This document shows positions 1-9,169 of a stretch of DNA of 64,000 nucleotides, piece after piece. The first letter of the stretch is position 1. Every line of letters begins with the position of its first letter. Made by a program: the position numbers and the translations under genes. Below the pieces are notes generated by a model. That model worked only from the letters and a program-made list of their open reading frames with translations. It was not told where the DNA came from and ran no database searches. Source of the DNA: Pseudomonas paralcaligenes (GTDB lineage: Bacteria; Pseudomonadota; Gammaproteobacteria; Pseudomonadales; Pseudomonadaceae); the NCBI RefSeq assembly GCF_019655855.1, contig NZ_BPFX01000025.1:1-64000 (forward strand). The letters run 5' to 3'.

Positions 1-21
1 GGACCCAGAAACACCGCGCAT

Positions 22-48
22 GGATTCCCGCGTGCGCGGGAATGACGG
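22..48. repeat. Short palindrome, family D
   Basis: A palindrome of the form ATTCCCGC-N-GCGGGAAT followed by GACGG. Two further copies in opposite orientations lie at 55521-55548 and 55574-55602. It sits just upstream of the first gene and is a REP-like intergenic element. Confidence 0.7.
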
Positions 49-146
49 AATTCACAGGCTCTTCACCCGATTGCCAGGGCCAGTCGACGGAACGGGGCCG
101 CGGGCCTTAAGCTGCGCGCCTGCTCAATCCACGGAAGGATACCCTC

Positions 147-644
147 ATGTTCAGGCTCGCCCGTTCCACGCTCTACCTCAAGCTCGGCGCCCGGCGCCTC
201 AGCGGCCTGCATCTGCCCTCGGGCAAGGCATTCGACGAGCTGCCGATGCTGGCCATCGAGCACGCCCGCGACGGCTCGCGCAAGGGCGTCGCCATGGGTA
301 CGGAGGCTCTGAAGCTGCAGGAGCGGTCGGAAATCCGCATCGTCAACGGCTTCGACCATCCGCGCACGCTGCTGGCCGACTTTCCCGTCGCAGAGCAGAC
401 GATCAAGCTGTTCCTCCGCCGCTGGCGCCCGCGCTTTCCCTGGAGCCGCCCTCCCGTGCTGGTCCTGCATCCACGGGAGCGCCTGGAAGGCGGGCTGACC
501 CAGGTGGAAATCCGCGCGTTCACCGAGCTGTTCATGGCCAACGGCATCCGCACGCTGTATATCTGGACCGGCCGCGAGCTGACCCCCGAGGAGCTGCGCG
601 ACCTGGCGTTCCCCACCGCAGAGGGAACGCTGATCGCGCACTGA
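147..644 (+). CDS. Stand-alone MreB-like N-terminal domain protein
   Basis: 165 residues, with AAGGAT about 6 nt before the ATG. The sequence aligns by eye with the first ~150 residues of MreB. Residues 8-37 match the MreB N-terminal strand region. A GVAMGTEAL segment matches the conserved VA-x-G-x-A stretch, NGFDHPRTLLADF matches RPMKDGVIADF, and PPVLVLHP matches PRVLVCVP. The phosphate-binding loop (LGTANT in MreB) reads LGARRL here, and everything after subdomain IA is absent, so ATP binding and polymerisation are unlikely. It could be a degenerate relic or a small protein that binds the cell-shape machinery. It converges tail-to-tail with apbC, with only 3 nt between stops. Confidence 0.6.
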   Translation: MFRLARSTLYLKLGARRLSGLHLPSGKAFDELPMLAIEHARDGSRKGVAMGTEALKLQERSEIRIVNGFDHPRTLLADFPVAEQTIKLFLRRWRPRFPWSRPPVLVLHPRERLEGGLTQVEIRAFTELFMANGIRTLYIWTGRELTPEELRDLAFPTAEGTLIAH

Positions 645-647
645 GGC

Positions 648-1742
648 TCAGTCGTCGCTGATCTCGATGATCGGCATGGCGCCACTGCCCAGGCCGCCCT
701 GGGCGATGCGCGCACCGACGCTGCGGGCCGTGGCCTGGTAGATCATGGCGATCTGGCTCTCGATGTCGGCCACCACGGTCGGCTTGCCGCCGTCGGCCTG
801 CATGCGGATGGCCATCGACAGCGGCAGCGAGGCCAGCAGGTCGACGCCGTACTGGGCGGCCAGCTTCTCGCCGCCGCCCTCACCGAACAGATGCTCGGCG
901 TGGCCGCAATTGCTGCAGATGTGCACGGCCATGTTCTCCACCACGCCCAGCACCGGGATGTTGACCTTGCGGAACATCTCCACGCCCTTGCGCGCATCCA
1001 GCAGGGCCAGGTCCTGCGGGGTGGTGACGATCACCGCGCCGGCCACCGGCACCTTCTGCGCCAGGGTCAGCTGGATGTCGCCGGTGCCCGGCGGCATGTC
1101 GACGATCAGGTAGTCCAGGTCGTCCCAGGCGGTCTGGGTCACCAGCTGCAACAGCGCGCCGGAGACCATCGGCCCGCGCCACACCACCGGGGTGTTGTCG
1201 TCGGTGAGGAAGGCCATGGACATCACCTGCACGCCGTGGGCCTCCAGCGGCACGAAGAACTTCTGGTCGCGCACCTTGGGCCGGGTGCCCTCGGGGATGC
1301 CGAACATGATGCCCTGGCTGGGGCCGTAGATATCGGCGTCGAGAATGCCGACGCGCGCGCCCTCGCGGGCCAGCGCCAGGGCCAGGTTGGCCGCGGTGGT
1401 GGACTTGCCCACCCCGCCCTTGCCGGAGGCCACGGCGATGATGTTCTTCACCCCGGCCAGCGCCGGCACCTGCTCCTGGGCCTTGTGCGGCTCGATCACC
1501 ACGTCCACCTGCACCTGGGCCGACTCCACGCCGTCCAGCCCCTCCAGCGCCATCTGCAGCATCTGCGCCCAGCCGCTCTTGAACAGCCCGGCGGCATAGC
1601 CCAGCTCAAGGCGCACGGCGACCTTGCCGCCCTGGATGTCGATTTCGCGCAGGCAGCCGGCGCTGACCGGGTCCTGGTTCAGATGGGGGTCGGTGAACTG
1701 ACGCAGGCAGGCTTCGACCGCTTCGCGGGTGACGGCGCTCAT
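648..1742 (-). CDS. apbC: Iron-sulfur cluster carrier ATPase ApbC (Mrp family)
   Basis: 364 residues. Mrp/ApbC proteins bind an Fe-S cluster at a dimer interface and pass it to apo-proteins in an ATP-dependent way. The N-terminal ~85 residues are a MIP18/DUF59 domain. The deviant Walker A motif GKGGVGKST follows near residue 108, then the switch DADIYGPSQ and VDMPPGTGD. The cluster-binding pair is CSNC in the C-terminal third. The start [10 protein letters not shown] was chosen because the 20 residues upstream in the same frame are untypical and run into the promoter region shared with metG. The gene is divergent from metG, as I recall for other pseudomonads. Confidence 0.93.
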   Translation of the reverse strand: MSAVTREAVEACLRQFTDPHLNQDPVSAGCLREIDIQGGKVAVRLELGYAAGLFKSGWAQMLQMALEGLDGVESAQVQVDVVIEPHKAQEQVPALAGVKNIIAVASGKGGVGKSTTAANLALALAREGARVGILDADIYGPSQGIMFGIPEGTRPKVRDQKFFVPLEAHGVQVMSMAFLTDDNTPVVWRGPMVSGALLQLVTQTAWDDLDYLIVDMPPGTGDIQLTLAQKVPVAGAVIVTTPQDLALLDARKGVEMFRKVNIPVLGVVENMAVHICSNCGHAEHLFGEGGGEKLAAQYGVDLLASLPLSMAIRMQADGGKPTVVADIESQIAMIYQATARSVGARIAQGGLGSGAMPIIEISDD

Positions 1743-1911
1743 GGGCAACTCCGAAAGACTGAGCAAAACAGGCGGGCATCTTACAGCAGGGCGGAAAACC
1801 ACCGTAGGTCCTTTTCGCCGCAGCGGGTCATCCGGGCACGCGGGTGAAAAAAAACCGCCGCGCCTATATAGTGGCCGACTTCCCTCGGTTCACCTGTACG
1901 GCCCGCTCACC

Positions 1912-3948
1912 ATGTCCGAAGCCCGCAAGATACTCGTCACCAGCGCCCTGCCCTACGCCAACGGCTCGATTCACCTCGGCCACATGCTCGAGTACCTGCA
2001 GACCGACATGTGGGTGCGCTTCCAGAAGCTGCGCGGCAACCAGGCCATCTACGTCTGCGCCGACGACGCCCACGGCTCGGCCATCATGCTGCGCGCCGAG
2101 AAGGAAGGCATCACCCCGGAACAGCTGATCGACAACGTGCGCGCCGAGCACATGGCCGACTTCGCCGACTTCCTGGTGGACTTCGACAACTACCACTCGA
2201 CCCACTCGGAAGAGAACCGCGAGCTGTCCGCCGCCATCTACCTGGCGCTGCGCGACCGGGGCCACATCGCCACCCGCGCGGTGACCCAGTACTTCGACCC
2301 CGAGAAGGGCATGTTCCTGGCCGACCGTTTCATCAAGGGCACCTGCCCGAAATGCGCGGCCGAGGACCAGTACGGCGACAACTGCGAGAAGTGCGGCGCC
2401 ACCTACGCGCCCACCGAGCTGAAGAACCCGAAATCCGCCATCTCCGGCGCCACCCCGGTGCTCAAGGAGTCCCAGCACTTCTTCTTCAAGCTGCCGGACT
2501 TCGAGGCCATGCTCAAGCAGTGGACCCGCTCCGGCACCCTGCAGGAGGCCGTGGCCAACAAGATCGCCGAATGGCTCGACGGTGGCTTGCAGGAGTGGGA
2601 TATCTCCCGCGACGCACCCTACTTCGGCTTCGAGATTCCGGACGAGCCGGGCAAGTACTTCTACGTCTGGCTGGACGCACCGATCGGCTACATGGCCAGC
2701 TTTAAGAACCTGTGCGCACACCGCCCGGAGCTGGACTTCGACGCCTTCTGGGGCAAGGACTCGACTGCCGAGCTGTACCACTTCATCGGCAAGGACATCG
2801 TCAACTTCCACGCCCTGTTCTGGCCGGCCATGCTCGAAGGTGCCGGCTACCGTAAGCCGACCGCGGTCAACGTGCACGGCTATCTGACGGTCAACGGCCA
2901 GAAGATGTCCAAGTCGCGCGGCACCTTCATCAAGGCGCGCACCTACCTGGATCACCTGAACCCGGAATACCTGCGCTACTACTACGCCTCCAAGCTCGGC
3001 CGCGGCGTGGACGACCTCGACCTGAACCTCGAGGACTTCGTGCAGAAGGTCAACTCCGACCTGGTCGGCAAGGTGGTCAACATCGCCAGCCGCTGCGCCG
3101 GCTTCATCCACAAGGGCAATGCCGGCGTGCTGGTCGACGCCAACCCCGAGCCTGAGCTGTGGGAGGCCTTCCAGGCCGCCGCGCCGAGCATCGCCGACGC
3201 CTACGAGGCCCGCGACTTCTCCCGCGCCATGCGCGAGATCATGGCCCTGGCCGACCGCGCCAACGCCTGGATCGCCGACAAGGCGCCCTGGGCGCTGAAC
3301 AAGGTCGAGGGCAAGCAGGCCGAGGTGCAGGAAATCTGCGCCCTGGGCATCAACCTGTTCCGCCAGCTGGTGATCCTGCTCAAGCCGGTGTTGCCGAACC
3401 TGGCCCGCGACGCCGAGGCCTTCCTAAACGTCGCTCCGCTGGGCTGGACCGACTTGGCCACGCCGCTGGCCGACCACCAGTTGAACCCGTTCAACCCGCT
3501 GCTGACCCGCATCGAACCCGCGAAGATCGAAGCCATGACCGAAGCCTCCAAGGAAGACCTCGCCGCCGAAGCCTCCAAGCCCCAAGGCAATGGCGAACTG
3601 GCGAAAGACCCGCTGGCCGCCGAGATCAACTTCGACGCCTTCGCCGCCGTGGACCTGCGCATCGCCCTGATCGAGAAGTGCGAGTTCGTCGAGGGCGCCG
3701 ACAAACTGCTGCGCCTGTCCCTGGACATCGGCGACGAGAAGCGCAACGTGTTCTCCGGCATCAAGAGCGCCTACCCGGACCCGAGCAAGCTGGAAGGCCG
3801 CCTGACCCTGTACGTCGCCAACCTGGCCCCGCGCAAGATGAAGTTCGGCATCTCCGAGGGCATGGTCCTGGCCGCCGGCCCGGGCGGCGAGGAAATCTAC
3901 CTGCTCAGCCCGGACAGCGGCGCCAGGCCCGGCCAGCGGGTGAAGTAG
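1912..3948 (+). CDS. metG: Methionine-tRNA ligase
   Basis: 678 residues, the usual length for the long proteobacterial form. It charges tRNA-Met, including the initiator. The HIGH signature is HLGH at residues 21-24, the zinc knuckle is CPKC...CEKC at 145-161, and KMSKS is at 331-335. The last ~105 residues form the EMAP/Trbp111-type tRNA-binding and dimerisation domain. The ATG at 1912 was chosen over the open frame from 1729 because [18 protein letters not shown] is the conserved N-terminus and the upstream part overlaps the divergent apbC start. The stop codon abuts a tandem heptamer array. Confidence 0.97.
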   Translation: MSEARKILVTSALPYANGSIHLGHMLEYLQTDMWVRFQKLRGNQAIYVCADDAHGSAIMLRAEKEGITPEQLIDNVRAEHMADFADFLVDFDNYHSTHSEENRELSAAIYLALRDRGHIATRAVTQYFDPEKGMFLADRFIKGTCPKCAAEDQYGDNCEKCGATYAPTELKNPKSAISGATPVLKESQHFFFKLPDFEAMLKQWTRSGTLQEAVANKIAEWLDGGLQEWDISRDAPYFGFEIPDEPGKYFYVWLDAPIGYMASFKNLCAHRPELDFDAFWGKDSTAELYHFIGKDIVNFHALFWPAMLEGAGYRKPTAVNVHGYLTVNGQKMSKSRGTFIKARTYLDHLNPEYLRYYYASKLGRGVDDLDLNLEDFVQKVNSDLVGKVVNIASRCAGFIHKGNAGVLVDANPEPELWEAFQAAAPSIADAYEARDFSRAMREIMALADRANAWIADKAPWALNKVEGKQAEVQEICALGINLFRQLVILLKPVLPNLARDAEAFLNVAPLGWTDLATPLADHQLNPFNPLLTRIEPAKIEAMTEASKEDLAAEASKPQGNGELAKDPLAAEINFDAFAAVDLRIALIEKCEFVEGADKLLRLSLDIGDEKRNVFSGIKSAYPDPSKLEGRLTLYVANLAPRKMKFGISEGMVLAAGPGGEEIYLLSPDSGARPGQRVK

Positions 3949-4079
3949 CAAGCTGCAAGCTGCAAGCTGCAAGCTGCAAGCTGCAAGCTGCAAGCTGCAA
4001 GCTGCAAGCTGCAAGCTGCAAGAATCAGTGTACAGGCCGAAACTCCGTCAAATGCTTTTCCGCTTTTACTTGCAGCTTG
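3949..4079 (+). repeat. Ten-copy CAAGCTG heptamer array with a downstream inverted match
   Basis: CAAGCTG is repeated ten times without variation from 3949 to 4018, starting directly after the metG stop. At 4069-4079, CTTGCAGCTTG is the reverse complement of two units, so RNA could fold back over about 50 nt onto any register of the array. Perfect 7-bp tandem repeats are prone to slippage, so copy number probably varies between isolates. It lies between metG and the rnfA-like gene and overlaps neither. Confidence 0.9.
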
Positions 4080-4104
4080 TGGCTTGCGACTTGAGGCCGC
4101 CTCT

Positions 4105-4653
4105 ATGACCGACTTCCTCTTCGCCCTGATCGGCGCCGCGCTGGTCAGCAACCTGATCCTCGGCCTGCCGCTGGCCGCCGACGCCCTGCGCCATGCCCGC
4201 GTCCAGGCCCTGGGCCCGGCCGGCGCGCTGCTGATCCTGTTCGCCGCGCCAGTGTCCTGGCTGGTGCAGCAGGCGCTGTCGGCGACGGGGCCGGCCTACC
4301 TCCACCTGCTCGCCTGCCTGCCGTTGCTGGCCGCCCTGGGCTGGCTCTGCCTGGCCCTGCTGGCGCGCCTGCGCCCCGCGCTGGACCTGACCGGCCTGTG
4401 GCCGCTGCTGCTCGGCAACGGCCTGGGCGCCATGGTCCTGGCCGCAACCCTGGACGACTTCGCCAGCTCGATGGCGCTGGGGATCGGCGGCGGACTGGGC
4501 TTCTGGCTGGTGCTGCAGTTGATGAGCGACCTGATCGAACGCACCGAGCGCTGCGATGTGCCCACCGCCTTCCGCGGCGCGCCGATCCTGCTGGTGGTGG
4601 CCGGCCTCACGGGGCTGGCCTTCCTCGGCTTCGGCGGCCTGGGGGCGGCATGA
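4105..4653 (+). CDS. Divergent RnfA/RsxA-like membrane subunit
   Basis: 182 residues, nearly all hydrophobic, with about six membrane segments. It is the first gene of the rnf cluster, the place of RnfA in proteobacteria. RnfA and RnfE are paralogous inner-membrane subunits that help hold an Fe-S centre in the Rnf electron-transport complex. The usual Cys-containing signature of RnfA (NNFVL...LGLCPF) is not recognisable; the matching stretch reads SNLILGLPL. Assignment rests on position, length and topology. The ATG at 4105 (MTDFLFALIG) was preferred over the open frame from 4084, which adds residues from the repeat region. An unusual product of an altered Rnf machine is possible. Confidence 0.62.
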   Translation: MTDFLFALIGAALVSNLILGLPLAADALRHARVQALGPAGALLILFAAPVSWLVQQALSATGPAYLHLLACLPLLAALGWLCLALLARLRPALDLTGLWPLLLGNGLGAMVLAATLDDFASSMALGIGGGLGFWLVLQLMSDLIERTERCDVPTAFRGAPILLVVAGLTGLAFLGFGGLGAA

Positions 4654-4698
4654 ACGAGACGATGCTCCCGATGCTTGGGGCGGGCGCAATCCCGCCGT

Positions 4699-4770
4699 TG
4701 TGGGAGCGGACTTGTCCGCGAGCTTCTAGCTGCCGTTACCCAAGCTTCGCGGCCAAGGCCACTCCCACAG
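4699..4770. repeat. REP-like palindrome, family A
   Basis: Starts TGTGGGAGCGG and ends with a CTCCCACA-type complement. One arm carries GACTTGTCCGCGA, the other TTCGCGGCCAAGGCC. Related copies lie at 10121-10189, 13679-13746, 46574-46622, within 55340-55777 and at 59371-59436. It separates the rnfA-like gene from rnfB. Confidence 0.85.
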
Positions 4771-4804
4771 GTGCGCTCCCCCGAGTGTCTGCGGGGGCAT
4801 GGCC

Positions 4805-5950
4805 ATGAACAACGCCCTGCGCATCGACGCGCGCGTCCAGGCCATCGACGCCCTGCTGCCGCAGACCCAGTGCGGCAAGTGCGGCCATCCGGGCTGCAAG
4901 CCCTACGCCGAGGGCATCGCCGCCGGCGAGGCGATCAACAAGTGCCCGCCCGGCGGCACCGCCACCCTTCACGCCCTGGCCCAGTTGCTCGCGGTGCCGG
5001 AATTGCCACTGGAACTGCCGGAAGTACCGCCGCAGATCGCCCTGATCCGCGAGGCCGAGTGCATCGGCTGCACCAAGTGCATCCAGGCCTGCCCAGTGGA
5101 CGCCATCGTCGGCGCGGCCAAGCTGATGCACACGGTGATCCGCGACGAATGCACCGGCTGCGAGCTGTGCGTGGCGCCCTGCCCGGTGGACTGCATCGAC
5201 ATCCTGCCGCTGGCCGCCGCGCAAGCGCAGCAGCAGCGCGAGCGTGCCGACCAGTTCCGCCGTCGCCACGAGGCCCACCTCGCCCGCCTGGCGCGCGACG
5301 AGGCCAGGCGCCAGGCCGAGCGCGCCGCCCGTGTGCCCGCCGTGGCGGCAGCGGTTCCGACGCCGCCACCGGCCGGCGGTGACGACACCTACAAGCGCCT
5401 GAAGATCGAGGCGGCCATGGCCAAGGTGGTGCTGACAAAGGCCGAGAAGCAGCTGGCCCAGCGCGGCAATCCCGAGCTGCAGCGCCAGGTGGACGAACTG
5501 CGCCGCGCCGCCGAGCGGGCCCAGCAGGCCTTCGACCAGGCCACCCCGCCGGCCCCGGCCGCGCCCAGCGCGGGCGTCGCCGCGCTCAAGCAGGCGAAGA
5601 TCCAGTTCGCCCTGCGCCGCGCCGAGCTGGACAAGGCCCTGCGCCAGGGCGCCGACGACGCCACGGTGCAGGCGCTGCGCCGGGCGCTGGACGCCGCGGC
5701 GCAGGCCCTGCATGCCGCCGAGGACGCCAGCGGCAAGCCGGCGCCCGAGCTGGTGCGCGTCGACAAGCGGCCGGTCGATCCCGCGCTGCGCGAGCTGAAG
5801 ACCGAGCACGCCTATGCCCGCGCCGAGCTGCAGCGCCTGGAGCGACGCCTGGCGGCCAACGCCGCGGCGGTCGAGGCCGACGTCCTGCAGCGGGCCCGCC
5901 AGCGTCTGGCGGAGGCGGAGCGACGCCTGCATGACCACCAGCAGTCCTGA
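4805..5950 (+). CDS. rnfB: RnfB/RsxB ferredoxin subunit with long coiled-coil tail
   Basis: 381 residues, about twice the length of ordinary RnfB. There is no N-terminal membrane anchor. Residues 14-50 carry the RnfB [4Fe-4S] motif (CGKCGHPGC...KCPPGG). Two ferredoxin-type clusters follow: [12 protein letters not shown] and [12 protein letters not shown]. From about residue 140 the protein becomes Ala/Arg/Glu/Lys-rich, with charged repeats such as [17 protein letters not shown], predicted to be long helix or coiled coil. Such tails are usually a feature of RnfC, which is absent here. ATG 4805 was chosen over 4799 because the only G-rich ribosome site (GGGGG, ~4793) is too close to 4799. The 3' end overlaps rnfD by 20 nt. 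Confidence 0.88.
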   Translation: MNNALRIDARVQAIDALLPQTQCGKCGHPGCKPYAEGIAAGEAINKCPPGGTATLHALAQLLAVPELPLELPEVPPQIALIREAECIGCTKCIQACPVDAIVGAAKLMHTVIRDECTGCELCVAPCPVDCIDILPLAAAQAQQQRERADQFRRRHEAHLARLARDEARRQAERAARVPAVAAAVPTPPPAGGDDTYKRLKIEAAMAKVVLTKAEKQLAQRGNPELQRQVDELRRAAERAQQAFDQATPPAPAAPSAGVAALKQAKIQFALRRAELDKALRQGADDATVQALRRALDAAAQALHAAEDASGKPAPELVRVDKRPVDPALRELKTEHAYARAELQRLERRLAANAAAVEADVLQRARQRLAEAERRLHDHQQS

Positions 5951-6935
5951 ACTCGCCTTCGACCCGCGCCCGGCCATGCAGCGGGTGCTGCTCGCCTGCC
6001 TGCCCGGTGCCATGGCCCTGCTCTGGTTCAACGGCTGGGGACTGCTGATCCAGCTGCTGCTGGCCGCCCTCACCTGCTGCGCCTGCGACCTGCTGGCCCG
6101 GCGCCTGCGCGGCCGGCCGCGCCACGACGGGCGCCACAGCCTGTTCGGCCAGCCGCTGCTGGCCGAGGGCAGCGGCCTGGTCACGGCCCTGCTGCTGGCC
6201 CTGGCCCTGCCCGGCTACGCACCCTGGTGGCTGACCGTCGCCAGTGCCGCCTTCGCCAGCCTGTTCGGCAAGGCGCTGTTCGGCGGCTTCGGCCACAACC
6301 CGTTCAACCCCGCCATGCTCGGCTACGCCTTCGCCCTGGTGGCCTTCCCGGCGCAGATGGTGCACTGGCCCGCGCCGGGCGGCGGACACGACCTGCTGGC
6401 CGGCCTGCAGCAGATATTCGCCATCGGCCCCGGCCTGCCGGACGGCTGGAGCCAGGCCACCGTGCTGGACAGCCTGCGCCACAACGACCGTCTGACCGTC
6501 GACGAACTATTCGCCAGCCACCCGGCCTTCGGCGGCATCGGCGGGCGTGGCGCGGAATGGGTCAACCTGGCGTTTCTCGCCGGCGGCCTGTTCCTCCTGC
6601 AACAGAAGACCATCCGCTGGCAGGCGCCGGCCGGCATGCTCGGCGCCCTGTTCGTCGCCAGCCTGCTGTGCTGGAACGGCTCCGGCTCGGATTCCAACGG
6701 CTCACCGCTGCTGCACCTGTTCAGCGGCGCCACCATGCTCGGTGCCTTCTTCATCGTCACCGAGCCGGTCAGCGGCGCCGACAGCCCGCGCGGGCGGCTG
6801 TACTTCGGCATCGGCGTCGGCCTGCTGACCTATGCCATCCGCACCTGGGGCGGCTACCCGGACGGCCTGGCCTTCGCCGTGCTGCTGATGAACCTGTGCG
6901 TCACCCGCCTGGATCGCCTGGGAGCGCCGCGATGA
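5931..6935 (+). CDS. rnfD: Rnf complex subunit D (flavin-carrying membrane protein)
   Basis: 334 residues with 8-10 membrane segments. RnfD carries a covalently bound FMN on a threonine; the expected attachment motif SGAT is present, with Thr at residue 268, followed by [13 protein letters not shown]. The [18 protein letters not shown] segment is highly conserved in RnfD/NqrB. The gene begins inside the last codons of rnfB (20-nt overlap) and ends in a 4-nt ATGA overlap with rnfG, so translation is probably coupled. The direct rnfB-rnfD junction leaves no room for rnfC. Confidence 0.92.
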   Translation: MTTSSPELAFDPRPAMQRVLLACLPGAMALLWFNGWGLLIQLLLAALTCCACDLLARRLRGRPRHDGRHSLFGQPLLAEGSGLVTALLLALALPGYAPWWLTVASAAFASLFGKALFGGFGHNPFNPAMLGYAFALVAFPAQMVHWPAPGGGHDLLAGLQQIFAIGPGLPDGWSQATVLDSLRHNDRLTVDELFASHPAFGGIGGRGAEWVNLAFLAGGLFLLQQKTIRWQAPAGMLGALFVASLLCWNGSGSDSNGSPLLHLFSGATMLGAFFIVTEPVSGADSPRGRLYFGIGVGLLTYAIRTWGGYPDGLAFAVLLMNLCVTRLDRLGAPR

Positions 6936-7531
6936 AGCGCGCCGCGCCGCTGCTGCTGGCGATCGCCCTGCTCGGCGCCGGGCTGCTCGCGCTGCTCCAG
7001 CACTTCGCCGCGCCGCGCATCGAGGCCCAGCGCCAGGTCGCCGCCGAGCGCGCCCTGCTCGACCTCCTGCCCGCCGGCAGCTACGACAACCGCCCGCTGC
7101 AGCAGCCCATCGCGCTGGCGCCTGGCGGCCTGCTGGGTAACGCCCGCGCGCAGCAGGGCCATCTCGCCACCCTCGGCGGCCGACCCAGCGCCGTGCTGCT
7201 GCCGGTCGACGCGCGCGGCTATGAGGGGCCAATCCGCCTGCTGGTGGCGATCGCCGCGGATGGCCGGCTGCTCGGCAGCAAGGTGCTGCAGCAGCAGGAA
7301 ACCCCGAGCCTGGCCGACCTCCTGGCGCCCGAGCGCGCCCGCTGGCTGCGCGGCTTCGACGGCAGGACGGCAGCCGACGGCGAAGCCGCCTGGACCCTGC
7401 GCGCGGACCAGGGCCAGGTCGACCAGATCGCCGGTGCCACGGTCACCTCCCGCGCGGTCACCGACGCCCTGCGGCGCGCCCTGCGCTTCTTCGATGCCGA
7501 GCGCGACCGGCTGCTGGAGGTTCGGCCATGA
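6932..7531 (+). CDS. rnfG: Rnf complex subunit G (periplasmic FMN subunit)
   Basis: 199 residues. One N-terminal membrane helix (residues 4-22) anchors a periplasmic FMN-binding domain. FMN is attached through phosphothreonine in the motif GATVTS (QIAGATVTSRAV), present near residue 165. The family's ETPGLG segment appears as ETPSLAD, a mild departure. The gene overlaps rnfD and rnfE by 4 nt on each side (ATGA). Confidence 0.9.
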   Translation: MKRAAPLLLAIALLGAGLLALLQHFAAPRIEAQRQVAAERALLDLLPAGSYDNRPLQQPIALAPGGLLGNARAQQGHLATLGGRPSAVLLPVDARGYEGPIRLLVAIAADGRLLGSKVLQQQETPSLADLLAPERARWLRGFDGRTAADGEAAWTLRADQGQVDQIAGATVTSRAVTDALRRALRFFDAERDRLLEVRP

Positions 7532-8082
7532 AGCGCGCCCTGCCACTGCTCGCCCTGGCCCCCCTGCTGGGCGCCACCGACCTGCTGGTCAAGGGCCTCG
7601 GCATCGGCGTCGCCGGCCTGCTGGTGACAACGCTCTGTGGCCTGGCGCTGGCGCCCCTGCGCGGGCGACTGGCGGGCAACGCCCTGCTGCTGGCGGCCCT
7701 GCTGCTGGGCGGCATCCTGGCCAGCGCCGCCAGCCTGGCCCTGCAACTGCTCAGTGCCGAACTGGCGAGCGCGCTGGCGCTGTTCCTGCCGCTGCTGATC
7801 CTGCCCTGCCTGGCGCTGGCCCTGGGCGATTCCACGGGCGCCCTGGCGGGACTCCGGCCCGGCCTGCTGTTCGCCCTGGCCGCCGTGCTGCTCGGCGCGC
7901 TGCGCGAGGTATTCGGCCATGGCAGCCTGTTCGCCCACGCCGACTGGCTGCTGGGTCCGGCGGCGAGCGGCTGGAGGTGGTCGAGCGGCATGCCGTTGCT
8001 GACGCACGCCGCCGGCGCCTTTATCCTGCTCGGCCTGCTGCTCGCCCTGTTCCACCATTTCAACCAAGACGACGCCCGATGA
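7528..8082 (+). CDS. rnfE: Rnf complex subunit E-like membrane protein
   Basis: 184 residues, about six membrane segments, a paralogue of the RnfA-like gene. LGALREVFGHGSLF corresponds to the conserved GALREIIG-type segment of RnfE. It is shorter than most RnfE (200-230 residues), and like the RnfA-like protein it is divergent. Its first residues (MKRALPLL) resemble those of rnfG (MKRAAPLL). Overlaps: 4 nt with rnfG and 4 nt with nth. Confidence 0.82.
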   Translation: MKRALPLLALAPLLGATDLLVKGLGIGVAGLLVTTLCGLALAPLRGRLAGNALLLAALLLGGILASAASLALQLLSAELASALALFLPLLILPCLALALGDSTGALAGLRPGLLFALAAVLLGALREVFGHGSLFAHADWLLGPAASGWRWSSGMPLLTHAAGAFILLGLLLALFHHFNQDDAR

Positions 8083-8717
8083 ACGCCGCCAAGCGCTACG
8101 AGATCTTCCGCCGCCTGCGCGAAGACAACCCCGAACCCAGGACCGAACTGGCCTACACCACCCCCTTCGAGCTGCTGATCGCGGTGATCCTCTCCGCCCA
8201 GGCCACCGACGTGGGCGTGAACAAGGCCACGGCCAGGCTGTACCCGGTGGCCAATACCCCGGAAGCCATCCATGCCCTGGGCGTGGAGGGCCTGAGCGAG
8301 TACATCAAGACCATCGGCCTGTACAACAGCAAGGCGAAGAACGTCATCGAGACCTGCCGCATCCTCGTCGAGAAGCACGGCAGCCAGGTGCCGGACAACC
8401 GCGAGGACCTGGAGGCGCTGCCCGGCGTCGGCCGCAAGACCGCCAACGTGGTGCTCAACACCGCCTTCCGCCAGCCGACCATGGCGGTGGACACCCACAT
8501 CTTCCGGGTCAGCAACCGCACCGGCATCGCGCCCGGCAAGAACGTGCTGGAAGTGGAGAAGAAGCTGCTCAAGTTCGTGCCCGGGGAGTTCCTGCTGGAC
8601 GCCCACCACTGGCTGATCCTGCACGGGCGCTACGTCTGCCAGGCGCGCAAGCCGCGCTGCGGGGCCTGCCGGATAGAGGATCTGTGCGAATACAAGGCGA
8701 AGACTTCGGACGATTGA
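8079..8717 (+). CDS. nth: Endonuclease III (DNA glycosylase/AP lyase)
   Basis: 212 residues, full length. It removes oxidised pyrimidines and cleaves at abasic sites. The helix-hairpin-helix LPGVGRKTANVV holds the catalytic lysine and VDTHIFRV the catalytic aspartate. The C-terminal [4Fe-4S] loop is C-x6-C-x2-C-x5-C (CQARKPRCGACRIEDLC). Placement as last gene of the rnf operon is standard in gammaproteobacteria. The start overlaps rnfE by 4 nt. Confidence 0.97.
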   Translation: MNAAKRYEIFRRLREDNPEPRTELAYTTPFELLIAVILSAQATDVGVNKATARLYPVANTPEAIHALGVEGLSEYIKTIGLYNSKAKNVIETCRILVEKHGSQVPDNREDLEALPGVGRKTANVVLNTAFRQPTMAVDTHIFRVSNRTGIAPGKNVLEVEKKLLKFVPGEFLLDAHHWLILHGRYVCQARKPRCGACRIEDLCEYKAKTSDD

Positions 8718-8824
8718 CGAGCCATTGAATCGACCAATGCGTCGATTGAAAAAATCTTTTTTACCGACCCCTGCTTTGCCGCTATAAGGTGCGCCATCAG
8801 CCTCCGAACCTTTGGAGTGGGCCT

Positions 8825-9007
8825 ATGAGCACTGGCAAAGAAGAACTCGAACTCGAAGACGATTTCGTCGCCGAAGACAGCGAAGACGCTGGCGAGCGTA
8901 CCGTGGAGGTCGCCAAGACCAACCTGACCAAGCGCCGCATCATCGACAATCTGCTCGACGAGCGCCGCCTGCAGAAGCAGCTGAGCGACTACGACTACGA
9001 TTTCTGA
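8825..9007 (+). CDS. PA3496-family small acidic protein
   Basis: 60 residues. The first third is strongly acidic (EELELEDDFVAEDSED), the rest basic/helical (TKRRIIDNLLDERRLQKQL), ending SDYDYDF. It matches the small Pseudomonas family typified by PA3496, labelled in databases as a putative envelope-integrity protein; its function is not established. GGAG stands 6-9 nt before the ATG. A TATAAG box at 8783-8788 with TTTACC about 18 bp upstream could be its own promoter, and a strong terminator follows, so it is probably a monocistronic unit. Confidence 0.8.
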   Translation: MSTGKEELELEDDFVAEDSEDAGERTVEVAKTNLTKRRIIDNLLDERRLQKQLSDYDYDF

Positions 9008-9048
9008 GTCTTCAGCCACCCTCTCGCGGAGGGACTGAATCCAACCCA

Positions 9049-9075
9049 CACCCTGCCCCGGCAGGGTGTTTTTTT
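9049..9075 (+). terminator. Rho-independent terminator after the PA3496-family gene
   Basis: CACCCTGCC and GGCAGGGTG form a 9-bp stem with a very short loop, followed by seven T residues (9069-9075). Confidence 0.93.
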
Positions 9076-9104
9076 GGCTCCGTCATTGGCTGTGGCGGTA
9101 TTGC

Positions 9105-9169
9105 CGTAGGGTGCGCCGTGCGCACCGGCAAGCCCGTATGCGCCCTTGGTGCGCGCGGCGCACCCTACG
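9105..9169. repeat. REP-like palindrome, family B
   Basis: CGTAGGGTGCGCCGTGCGCACCG on the left and its near-complement on the right, ending CACCCTACG. Full or half copies recur at 12782, 16271, 27841, 28005, 34764 and 36904. A GTAGGGCGGGTGAAACCCGCG variant occurs at 46655, 53047 and 59251. The right arm supplies the stop codon of the minus-strand ORF at 9165-9410. Confidence 0.85.

Noticed and set aside
20..661. 213-codon frame overlapping the MreB-like gene
   Set aside because: It is an Arg/Pro/Ala-rich shadow in another frame; the 147-644 frame has a good ribosome site and recognisable family pattern.
3949..4018. CRISPR-like tandem array
   Set aside because: Seven-base units repeat without spacers; it is a simple-sequence tandem repeat, not a CRISPR.
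5951..6935. A hidden or frameshifted rnfC between rnfB and rnfD
   Set aside because: rnfB and rnfD overlap by 20 nt; no flavin- or NADH-binding RnfC segment was seen in any frame nearby.
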